Assembly (NCBI RefSeq): GCF_003967555.1
Contig: NZ_BIFS01000001.1
Span: 2,418,001 to 2,482,000, forward strand
Direction of reading: 5' to 3'
Source: Dictyobacter kobayashii
GTDB lineage: Bacteria > Chloroflexota > Ktedonobacteria > Ktedonobacterales > Ktedonobacteraceae
Length of the DNA: 64,000 nucleotides
Both the position numbers and the translations under genes were made by a program. Below are positions 56,464 through 64,000 of the stretch, piece after piece (position 1 is the first letter of the stretch; each line of letters begins with the position of its first letter). Below the pieces are notes generated by a model that did no database searches, was not told the DNA's origin, and worked only from the letters and a program-made list of their open reading frames with translations.

Positions 56464-56889
56464 TTAATCTCGAATAAGATGAAGACTTAAACGCAAAGCC
56501 TGGTCCACGCGATACATCTCATCAGGGCTGATCGAGCCACGGCGCCTGATCAAGCGCGTCTTCTCAATCGTCATGATCTGCTCACATTTTACGTCAGTGT
56601 AATCGTTCAAACCATTATTTGGAGTAGGCGTAATACGTACATGTAATGGAAGCTCACGTTCCGTGCGACTCATCGAGGCAACAATGGTCAGTGGATAGGA
56701 TGAAGAAGAATTACCTCGATCATTTTGTATCACTAACGCCGGTCGCGTACCTTGTTGTTCTGCCCCGCGGCCAGGTGACCAATTAACATCCCAAATCTCA
56801 CCACGACGCGGACTTGGAATACTTGTATTCGCCTCCTGCTGCTGCTGCTGTTTCAGGCTCGGCAAAGATTGCCTGGCCTCATTACTCAT
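56464..56889 (-). CDS. MazF/PemK-family toxin (mRNA interferase)
   Basis: 141 residues. After a Gln-rich N-terminal stretch (QQQQQ near residue 15) the core starts SPRRGEIWDVNWSPGRGAEQ and continues TRPALVIQNDRGN, the typical MazF fold with Arg and Thr active-site residues (TRPALVIQND, MTIEKTRL). These toxins cut mRNA at short motifs. The start overlaps the stop of the antitoxin gene by four bases (ATGA), as usual for toxin-antitoxin pairs. The Gln-rich extension is not usual. Confidence 0.88.
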   Translation of the reverse strand: MSNEARQSLPSLKQQQQQEANTSIPSPRRGEIWDVNWSPGRGAEQQGTRPALVIQNDRGNSSSSYPLTIVASMSRTERELPLHVRITPTPNNGLNDYTDVKCEQIMTIEKTRLIRRRGSISPDEMYRVDQALRLSLHLIRD

Positions 56890-57212
56890 GCAAAGATACC
56901 TTCACAACCAGCACTAAAACAAAATTGGGCTTCTTCAAGAGTTTCGGGGGATGTAGCTAGATAAGCATAGGCTTCGTCGAGAGAGTGGTTCAATATGGAG
57001 AGTTCACGTTCGCGCTTTTCAATCATTATTGACCTTAATTGCTGATAATCATCCTGTCGCATCAGGTCCATAATAGCCTCTAACACGTCTCCAAGGGAGG
57101 AGTCGAGTTCCACAGCTAGCGCTTTAAGCTCTTTATGCTGCGTTGAAGGTATCTGGATCGATTTCCGAACGAGGTTCTCATGACGATATAGGTCTGTATG
57201 TACAACAGCCAT
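56886..57212 (-). CDS. Antitoxin of a MazEF-type pair
   Basis: 108 residues. The N-terminal half (NLVRKSIQIPSTQHKELKAL) is a ribbon-helix-helix-like DNA-binding part, and the C-terminal half a long helix that would wrap the toxin (MIEKRERELSILNHSLDEAY). AGGAGG lies seven bases before the ATG. The gene precedes and overlaps the toxin gene by four bases, which assigns its role; the sequence itself is not a close MazE. Confidence 0.7.
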   Translation of the reverse strand: MAVVHTDLYRHENLVRKSIQIPSTQHKELKALAVELDSSLGDVLEAIMDLMRQDDYQQLRSIMIEKRERELSILNHSLDEAYAYLATSPETLEEAQFCFSAGCEGIFA

Positions 57213-57393
57213 GAAGTTGCCTCCTAGTCATAACACGACTTCATCTCCTCTTATTGTAACGGGGTACCTGGTAATTGTCAATAAAGATAAGACCGTTTTC
57301 TTAGAAAGCTTAGAAATTTTAAGTAGGCAAGACACCTATTTTCTCACTAAACCACGCTCAATCCCGCCGAAAAAATCTGTTGGACGGGACATT

Positions 57394-58212
57394 TTACCTG
57401 CTTTTCTGAACTCGTTGGCTTAGCCGTAAGGTCAGGAGTATACCGAAGGAAACGGCCAGTAATACGACGGCCAGCGCAATGGATTTATCCAGGTCCGATT
57501 CAGAGGCAATATAGACGGCGATGGGCATGGTCTGAGTGACACCGGGAAAATTGCCTGCAAAGGTGATGGTCGCCCCAAATTCGCCCAGGGCTCTGGCCCA
57601 GCATAGACCGATGCCTGAAAGTAAGGCCGGGCGAATCAGGGGTAGTGTGACACGAAAAAAAGTATAGACAGGAGAAGCCCGCAGGGTATAAGCCGCCAGC
57701 TCATAGCGCTGATCCAATTGTTCAAGTCCCGCTTTGGCACTGTTCACAAAAAATGGGGCCGCCACAAAGGTCTGGGCCATGATGACCGCTGTGGTCGTGA
57801 AAGGGATACTGATATTGAAAAATTCCAGGTAGCGGCCCAGCAGTCCCATGCGTCCAAATGTCAGTAGCAGGGCGACACCGGCCACTACCGGAGGCAGCAC
57901 GGTTGGTAAGGTGATCAATGTTTCCAACAGGCCACGCCCGAAAAAGCGTCTGCGTGCCAATACATAAGCCGCCGGTAAACCAAACAGGATTGCCAGCAGC
58001 GTACTCACGGTGGTAGTAACCACGCTAAGCTGTAAGGCTTGAAAAATATCTGGCTGCAGAATCTCGTTCCAGATCACCGCTGGCGTTTCCCTGAACAGCA
58101 GGCCAACCAGCGGTACGCCCAGGAAAAGAAAAAAGAGGCTGGTCAAGATCACAGTTATAATCTTGACTAGCCATCCCCAATGAGAATTATTGAGCACTAC
58201 ATATTTTTTCAT
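57394..58212 (-). CDS. modB: Molybdate-type ABC transporter permease, ModB-like
   Basis: 272 residues from the ATG at 58212, six membrane helices. The permease signature EAA-loop and the end ARALGEFGATITFAGNFPG are typical of ModB/CysT permeases of oxyanion importers. LPTVLPPVVAGVALL is also conserved in ModB. The binding protein (modA) and ATPase (modC) are not adjacent, so the transporter would need subunits from elsewhere or the downstream region has been lost. Starts at the end of the TPR gene (stop TGA at 58215). Confidence 0.85.
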   Translation of the reverse strand: MKKYVVLNNSHWGWLVKIITVILTSLFFLFLGVPLVGLLFRETPAVIWNEILQPDIFQALQLSVVTTTVSTLLAILFGLPAAYVLARRRFFGRGLLETLITLPTVLPPVVAGVALLLTFGRMGLLGRYLEFFNISIPFTTTAVIMAQTFVAAPFFVNSAKAGLEQLDQRYELAAYTLRASPVYTFFRVTLPLIRPALLSGIGLCWARALGEFGATITFAGNFPGVTQTMPIAVYIASESDLDKSIALAVVLLAVSFGILLTLRLSQRVQKSR

Positions 58213-58214
58213 AA

Positions 58215-59971
58215 TCAAGCACGGCCATGAGAGAGCACATAGCGAACATGGTCGATGTCGCGTTGGACATTGGAGACCTGAGCAGGCATCTGGAGGGCTG
58301 TGTAGATTGACAAAGCCTCTTCATAACAGACCAGTGCCTGTCGATTGTTATGTTGCTGATTTCCACGAGCGAGTTTGGCATAGACCAGTCCTAAGGTATG
58401 TTTGTTCTGTGCCCATTCCAATGGTGTCACCTCGCGTGTCTGAATCTGCAACGCTTCTTCAAAACAGGCAATGGCGCGATCCAGGTAGTCCTGTCGTTCT
58501 CCCCCTGAAAGCTGCCAATAAGCCTGCCCCAGGTTTCCCTGCGTGGTCGCCCATTCCTCTTGCATATTCTCCCGCGCATAGACCAGCAGGGCCGCTCGAT
58601 AACAGGCGATAGCTTGCTGAAGATAAGGATGGCGTCCCTCGATCTGACAATCTTTATAAGCATCCCGAGATTACTCTGGGTTTTAGCCCACTCATACGGT
58701 GTATCTTTACGATTGTAGACCTGTAAAGCCGACTCAAATGAGGTGATCGCCTTCTGGATATGGGACTGCCTCTCTTCCTCATGCTGCGGATGGATGAGCA
58801 TGTACACATGACCTAGATTATAATGCACATTGGCCCAGGCCAATGGATGCTGCGCGAAGGTATATACTTCCAGGACCGCTTCAAAGCAGAGGATGGCCTG
58901 GCTCAACTGTTCGTGCTCATCCCCTTCTGGCATATCCAGGTAGGTCAGACCCAACATATTATTGGTTTTGGCCCAGTCAGCAGGATATGCATCACGAGTA
59001 TAAACCTGTAGTGCAGAGCGGAAACAGGTAACAGCCTGCTCTAAGCGGGCTTGTTCGTTGCCACTCGACATCAAATTATAGGTAATGCCCAGATTATTAT
59101 AGATTGATGCCCAATCCAGGGGTGTATGCTCACGAGAATAAACATTCAGCGCCGCTTTATAGCAGTCTACAGCATGGTGCAGACTGGCCTCACTCTCATC
59201 CCCTGGCATATTGCGATAGGCATTGCCCATACTTTGCATGGTATTAGCCCAGAGATCCGGGTGCTGCTCAAATGTATTCACTTGCAAGACTGCCTGGTAG
59301 TGTATAATCGAGCGTTCCAGATTGGTCTGGCGCTCGCCACCTGGTAAAAAAGCATACACATTAGCCAGGCTGTATTGGGCCATCGCCCATTCTTGCGGCG
59401 TCACGTCACAGGTATAGATGCGCAAGGCGGACTCATAGCAGATAATGGCCTTACGTAATGTCGAATAACGATCATCCGTTGGAAGAAGACAATATAAATT
59501 GCCTAAATTGTATTGTGTACTGGCCCACTGTTCAGGAAAAGCCTCGCTTGTATAAACCTCCAGGCAGGACTGAAAACAGGTCAGCGCCTTAAAGAGTGAA
59601 GGGCGGCGGTTGCTACCAAGTAGATACAAATAGGTCAAAGCCAATTCATATTGTGTCTGCGCCCAATCCAAAGGATGGGACTCACTTGTAAATACTTCTA
59701 GCGAGGACTGCAGGGCAGCCAGGGCCTTATTCAAATACTGCTGGCGATCATGGCCGGTCGTCAGGTTGCGATATAAGATGCCTAATTGCTGCTGTGTCCT
59801 GGCCCATTCGATGGGTGAGGTTTGTAAAGAATAGAGACTTAATGCCTTTTGAAAACAAGCGATAGCCTGCTCCAGATTGGCCTGTTGATCTCCAGTGGAA
59901 GAGTTACGATACTTTATGCCCAATGCGTATTGAGCATCAGCGGCTATAAGCCACTCATTGTCGTCTTTCAT
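58215..59971 (-). CDS. Tetratricopeptide-repeat protein, one frameshift
   Basis: About 585 residues after repair, made of about 12 repeats of around 48 residues, each like ANLEQAIACFQKALSLYS followed by PIEWARTQQQLGILY. Helical repeats of this type bind partner proteins; this form is common in Ktedonobacteria and cyanobacteria, with no enzyme part. The reading breaks at about 58658: adding one A to AA gives LYKDCQIEGRHPYLQQAIAC and joins the last three repeats (ending at 58215). The break is a homopolymer contraction. Role unknown. Confidence 0.7.
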
Positions 59972-60126
59972 TCCGAAATAACATCCCGCATGTGATAAAA
60001 AGGAGGGACCCCCTCCAGGCGCGCGTTATATGCATAAAACTAAAAACTTCTCATATGGATTGTATGTTGTGCCTTGCTGCTTGTCAACCATGCTCTCATC
60101 GCCATAGATGAGTTTTTCATATCTTC

Positions 60127-60187
60127 CCCGTTGACGGGGTTATGAAAAAGAAGAAAAAGGGGGCACTGCTCCAACCTCTTCTTTTTC
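60127..60187 (+). terminator. Paired hairpins in the gap upstream of the Wzz-like gene
   Basis: CCCCG/CGGGG (60127-60140) is followed by GAAAAAGAAGA (60144-60154) pairing with TCTTCTTTTTC (60177-60187) and a GGGGGC-rich loop. In the 505-base gap 59972-60476 no other structure was recognised. A long T/A-rich stem can end transcripts on either strand. Confidence 0.4.
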
Positions 60188-60382
60188 TTTACACCCCGCA
60201 GACGGTGCAAAGAAAAAGACAACTTGAAACTAAAAGTACTTATTGTTATATTTCAATGCAAAGCACGTTTTGGTATATTGAGAGAAAGCAATATCTAAAA
60301 GATCCTAATGTCTCTCAAATAAGCTCGGCCAGCTTATAGATAGCAGTATTATATGTTGTGAGGGAGGAGGAACGGACACCTT

Positions 60383-60472
60383 ATGCTTGACATTTCAAAC
60401 ACCCACCAGCTACCACGGAACATGATTACCTCTCAGGGCTCGCGGTTTTTTCACCAGGGAAGGACAGTATAA
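60383..60472 (+). CDS. Possible 29-residue leader peptide upstream of the Wzz-like gene
   Basis: ATG 60383 to TAA 60470-60472 encodes MLDISNTHQLPRNMITSQGS and a basic end. GGAGG lies 12 bases upstream, somewhat far. The stop is four bases before the ATG of the Wzz-like gene, so it could be a coupled leader. No other support. Confidence 0.25.
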   Translation: MLDISNTHQLPRNMITSQGSRFFHQGRTV

Positions 60473-60476
60473 ACCT

Positions 60477-62516
60477 ATGTCTATACATGCAACCTTACGC
60501 CATTACGCCTGGGTGATCCGCCACCGTTGTGCCTTTATTTTGCTCGGGATCACCATCTGTACCAGTGTTACGTACGTCGTTGGTATGTACCTTCCTCCGC
60601 TCTACCAGGCAACATGTATTCTTAAGGTGAGTGCCACTGCGATGCCGGATGGGGATACACTTGCGCATGCGCAAATGCTAGCGACCAATTATACACCATT
60701 GGTTACCAGTCCACAGGTGTTACAGGCGACAGCCCAGAAATTTCCCGGGCTCACCGTTAACCAGTTACAATCAATGGTCACCAGCTCAAGCATCGGTACA
60801 TCCCAGCTTATCTCTATTAGCGTGCAGGCAACCACAGCTACCCGGGCAGCACAGATAGCAAATACAGCTGGCAACACATTCATTCAGATACAAGAAAGCC
60901 GGGAGTCTGCCCAGCTACAAACGACGCTTCAACAGCTCTCCCCATTAATTACAACCACAAGACTGAAGCTAGACGCAACCCAGAGACAGCTGGGAATATT
61001 GCAAAAGGAGCAGGGATCGGGGCAAGCGATCTCACAACAGCAGAGTCTAATCGATACCTATCATAACAGCTATAATCAGCTATTGACACATTATAGCCAG
61101 CTGCAGATCCAGAAAATACATGTGCCAACCTTGTTGAGCATCACCCAACCTGCGACCGCTCCACTTCAGCCCATTGGACCGCCGCTCTGGCTACTGAGCG
61201 TGGTGGTGGCAGGTCTAAGTTGTAGCCTGCTCATCTGCTGGGTCCTGGTGCGTGACTGGTTGGATGCAAGCCTGAAGACGGTAGATGATGTAATACGTGG
61301 TTGTGGATTAGCGGTCCTGGGACAACTGCCCCAGACAAACAATTTGAAAAAAAGTGCTCGCTTACTGGATTTTTCATTGCATAAATTGGAGCCATTGCGT
61401 ACGGCTTTTGCCGTGGTGGGCATGAATCTACAGGTCCTATATAAGGGACAGCCAACCCTGCTCTGTACAGGTTTAAACCATCGCAGCGGCACAAGCCTGG
61501 TGGCCTCACAGTTAGCCCTGACGCTAGCCCATAGCGGCGCGCGTGTCTTGTTAATTGATACCAATCTCCAACACCCCAGCCAGCATATCATCTTTAATCT
61601 GCCCAATACCCAGGGGCTACTCAATCATTTAGCAGAGATGCAACCTATAACCACCAATCCGGCCGCCTGGCTGGCGCAATGGAAAACCTATGTGCCTAAT
61701 CTCTGGCTCCTTCCTACGGGTATAACCGCAGCACACTCCCAGTCGCAAATCTCTATCCCTGCCCTGACACAGCTACAGCAATGTCTACAGGGAAAAAATG
61801 CCAGCGGAGGGCACGCGGATGCAACGGGTTTAATTGATGTGATCATCTTTGATACGGCTCCATTAGAGGAGGGAAGTTTGACGCAGAGCTTAGCAGCCGT
61901 GGCGGACACCAGTGTGCTGGTAATTCAGGCGCGCCAGACTCAGCCAGAGCAGCTTAACAAAGCCGCTAAGCTACTCGAACAGTTGCAGGCTCCCATCCTG
62001 GGCGTCGTGGTAAATAAGCGCAAAGCTCGCCATTATCCTTACTTCTATCACCAGCCACATGCATTGACCCACGGCAGCGACCGGCATGCGCTGGTTACTC
62101 CACTAACTACTCAATCCGTTAGCCAGGCATCCTGTATTACGGAGATTTCTCCTCAAGTAGAGCTACCAGAAACGCCACAGCCCTGGCAAAGTCGAGAGCT
62201 CTTGAAACCCAGCACACCAGTTGCTATCCAATCCAGTCTGCCAGCTAAATTATCTTTGCCCTCGATGCGAACCAGCGCTCCACAACGTTTTACATCGTTG
62301 ATTCCTAAAACGAACTCAACACCTGTACATCCGGAAACAGCAGCCGGCCAGCCTGAGAATGAGAATGAGATCTATACAGCACCGGAGCTACCCATAGCAT
62401 CGTCGTTACCTCAACAGATACTCGCAGAAACAACCGAGAAGAAAAACACGCCACAGTTCAGGCGTCCTGATTTCTGGGATGGGACAACCATTGAAAGTCG
62501 AGAACAGTTAACCTGA
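60477..62516 (+). CDS. Wzz-like chain-length protein fused to a degenerate BY-kinase-like domain
   Basis: 679 residues. Two membrane helices (about 18-38 and 238-258) flank a Wzz-type extracytoplasmic domain with coiled-coil (about 60-220). The cytoplasmic domain (about 280-510) has the fold of polysaccharide co-polymerase ATPases, but the P-loop reads GLNHRSGTSLVASQLALTLA, with Thr where the essential Lys stands, Walker A' LLIDTNLQHPSQH and Walker B VIIFDTAPLEEG. So ATP binding is doubtful. A Tyr cluster YPYFY follows near 525. The Pro/Thr-rich tail is low-complexity. It probably regulates exopolysaccharide chain length; no export genes are in view. Confidence 0.8.
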   Translation: MSIHATLRHYAWVIRHRCAFILLGITICTSVTYVVGMYLPPLYQATCILKVSATAMPDGDTLAHAQMLATNYTPLVTSPQVLQATAQKFPGLTVNQLQSMVTSSSIGTSQLISISVQATTATRAAQIANTAGNTFIQIQESRESAQLQTTLQQLSPLITTTRLKLDATQRQLGILQKEQGSGQAISQQQSLIDTYHNSYNQLLTHYSQLQIQKIHVPTLLSITQPATAPLQPIGPPLWLLSVVVAGLSCSLLICWVLVRDWLDASLKTVDDVIRGCGLAVLGQLPQTNNLKKSARLLDFSLHKLEPLRTAFAVVGMNLQVLYKGQPTLLCTGLNHRSGTSLVASQLALTLAHSGARVLLIDTNLQHPSQHIIFNLPNTQGLLNHLAEMQPITTNPAAWLAQWKTYVPNLWLLPTGITAAHSQSQISIPALTQLQQCLQGKNASGGHADATGLIDVIIFDTAPLEEGSLTQSLAAVADTSVLVIQARQTQPEQLNKAAKLLEQLQAPILGVVVNKRKARHYPYFYHQPHALTHGSDRHALVTPLTTQSVSQASCITEISPQVELPETPQPWQSRELLKPSTPVAIQSSLPAKLSLPSMRTSAPQRFTSLIPKTNSTPVHPETAAGQPENENEIYTAPELPIASSLPQQILAETTEKKNTPQFRRPDFWDGTTIESREQLT

Positions 62517-62528
62517 GTAAGAAGAGGC

Positions 62529-63728
62529 TCAACTCTGGAACAAACTGGCCAGGGCCTTGACCCGTGGCTCCTGCCCCCAGATAGCCAGCATATGTTCATA
62601 AAGGGCATAAATCTCGCTAAAAGCCAGGTCACTATTGATGGCACGAGCCGCCCTGGCCGCAGCTTCTAGATAGATACATGATTGGATCATGTTACCAAGT
62701 ACCAATGAGGTATAGGCGCGATATCTTAAAAATTCTGCCCGCATCCGTTCTGAAGGGACTGGTTTGAAGTCGTCTACCTGGGAAAATGCTTCCCAGGCCA
62801 GTTTGGGCTGCCCAAGTCGGAGGAAGACCAGTCCCTGGTACAAATAAAGCATCGAATGGTCACACTGCGCGTAGGCAATACAGGTATCCTCCTCAGGTTT
62901 TTCAGGGAAGACGGCGATCGCCAGTTTCAAAAATTGCAGTGCCTCCGTCTCGCGTCCCATGGTAGCCTGGATTTCGGCCAGCCCGGCAAAGATCCAACTG
63001 TGCAGGATGGGCGAGATGCTATCATCATCGGCATTAATGCGATGCAAAGCATCATTATAAGCATTCAAAGCGGAACCAATACGCTTGCGGGCAGAAAAAA
63101 TGGTGGCCATGCGAATCTGAGCCGCTACATAAACATTCCAGTCTTTTGCTAACTGACTATAGACCAGCGCCTGGGTGCCATTTGTCTGGGCTGAACTAAA
63201 ATCGCCACGCTGCAAATCTAGCAGGGCGATTAATTGATATACCTGTGAAGTTAAACTGGCGGCCAGCTTCTGCTCAGGACCGGGCGTCAGGGTGGGCTTC
63301 ATCAAACGATTCAGATACGTGGGAGCTAACCGTTCCAGTTCTCGTTGACCACCAGATAGATACCACCGCCAGCATGAAGCCAGGCCCGCCGACCAGGCCA
63401 GCAAAGAGGCTGAGAGATCTTGCTCAGGATCATCAATCTCATCGTCCTCTTCTACACCCTCAGGTTGATCATCACTTAAATTCGCTACAATAGCTTCTGG
63501 CTCCAGGGTATGCGTACGCTTCATCTGATTCCCTACAAAACCTAGTTCCGCAGGTGAGAGCGCGAAAACTTTACAAAGGGCATTTAGCGAGGCCTGACGT
63601 GGCATCTGGGCGCCAGATTCCCAGCGAATATATGTATTCCGGCTGACACCCACCTGCTCACTTACAAATTCTGGAGTCCAGGCCCTCTTCACGCGAGCAG
63701 ATTTAAGCATATTATTATGTTTTTCCAT
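62529..63728 (-). CDS. XRE-type HTH regulator with TPR-like helical repeats
   Basis: 399 residues from the ATG at 63728 (GAGG five bases upstream). HTH at residues about 8-62 (TPEFVSEQVGVSRNTYIRWE), an acidic linker, and a C-terminal region of helical TPR-like repeats (about 110-395), for example ISPILHSWIFAGLAEIQATM. Such proteins bind DNA and sense a peptide or protein partner through the repeats. It converges on the Wzz-like gene with a 12-base gap. Its target is unknown. Confidence 0.8.
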   Translation of the reverse strand: MEKHNNMLKSARVKRAWTPEFVSEQVGVSRNTYIRWESGAQMPRQASLNALCKVFALSPAELGFVGNQMKRTHTLEPEAIVANLSDDQPEGVEEDDEIDDPEQDLSASLLAWSAGLASCWRWYLSGGQRELERLAPTYLNRLMKPTLTPGPEQKLAASLTSQVYQLIALLDLQRGDFSSAQTNGTQALVYSQLAKDWNVYVAAQIRMATIFSARKRIGSALNAYNDALHRINADDDSISPILHSWIFAGLAEIQATMGRETEALQFLKLAIAVFPEKPEEDTCIAYAQCDHSMLYLYQGLVFLRLGQPKLAWEAFSQVDDFKPVPSERMRAEFLRYRAYTSLVLGNMIQSCIYLEAAARAARAINSDLAFSEIYALYEHMLAIWGQEPRVKALASLFQS

Positions 63729-63920
63729 ATTATCCTCGCCCAGCACGTTTTACCTGCCTTTGTTATAAGCCTATTCCCGCTGTACGTCAAGTAGAAGATT
63801 AAAAAATGGTGATGTCTTTTATAGTCAATGATAAAACCTTATACAATATAGACTCTGTTTCGGTGGCTGCACAAAGTTTTCATTACTATAATCTCACTCT
63901 GCCAATGCGTTCCTTTGCGG

Positions 63921-64000
63921 ACGTGCGCATGCGCGCCCGCACTGTTTTTATGGTGAGTTGCAGCAAAGGTGCTCCGCACCTTTGCTGCAACTCACCATAA
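63921..64000. repeat. Dispersed hairpin element, copy G (cut by window end)
   Basis: Head GGACGTGCGCATGCGCGCCC (63919-63938), then TTTTT and stem 63948-63972 pairing with 63976-64000 around TCC. The stem GTTGCAGCAAAGGTGC closely resembles that of copy A2 (GTTGTAGCAAATGTGC) with paired changes. It probably extends past the edge. Confidence 0.88.

Noticed and set aside
63806..64000. 64-residue open reading frame at the right edge
   Set aside because: It runs through a hairpin element; the protein has no family features and is not preceded by a ribosome site.

Overview
The window looks like a chromosomal stretch from a member of the Chloroflexota, most likely class Ktedonobacteria. This is inferred from gene content and style: a Ser/Thr kinase fused to an Ig-like domain and membrane helices, large FtsX-type permeases, a long TPR protein, an XRE regulator with a membrane anchor, surface proteins with Pro/Thr linkers, and a moderate GC content broken by many AT-rich intergenic gaps. 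No phage or plasmid backbone is visible, and the only mobile traces are IS remnants near 34.7 and 36.7 kb.

Layout. 0-3 kb: 5' part of oligoendopeptidase F and a surface protein. 3.5-10 kb: Nudix hydrolase facing two tandem FtsX-like permeases. 11-17.4 kb: a MerR-like regulator and two paralogous class A penicillin-binding proteins. 17.6-20.8 kb: two Gfo/Idh/MocA oxidoreductases around an AraC regulator. 21-26 kb: NarL-type response regulator and histidine kinase, divergent from an ABC-2 exporter (two permeases, then the ATPase). 26.3-31.7 kb: XRE membrane sensor, GNAT, Lrp-like protein, miaA and a Ser/Thr kinase. 32-39.8 kb: accessory region with a broken secreted protein, tRNA-Leu and tRNA-Val, Uma2 nuclease, GT39 glycosyltransferase between IS remnants, small membrane proteins and an ECF sigma factor. 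40.7-44.9 kb: glcD-glcE fusion and a histidine kinase. 45-49.6 kb: fatty-acid synthesis genes (hadB-like and hadA-like, divergent from accC-fabF-accB). 49.7-55.9 kb: threonine ammonia-lyase, then pdxS-pdxT-GNAT-R3H ATPase on one strand. 56-60 kb: MazF toxin-antitoxin pair, a modB-like permease and a TPR protein. 60.4-63.7 kb: a Wzz/BY-kinase-like protein and an XRE-TPR regulator.

Two things cut across the window. First, a dispersed intergenic repeat recurs at about nine places (2.4, 10.1, 10.5, 20.8, 26.0, 26.2, 40.1, 46.2, 51.1 and 63.9 kb). It consists of a short GC-rich hairpin head, a T-run, and a long near-perfect hairpin (17-33 bp arms, often a 3-nt loop) whose sequence differs from copy to copy while pairing is kept. 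This is the best candidate for an undescribed element. Second, about ten genes between 31.6 and 58.7 kb carry what look like single small indels, most of them a homopolymer one base too short. That pattern fits assembly error better than gene decay, so those genes are probably intact in the organism.

All functional calls come from reading motifs by eye; no database search was run.
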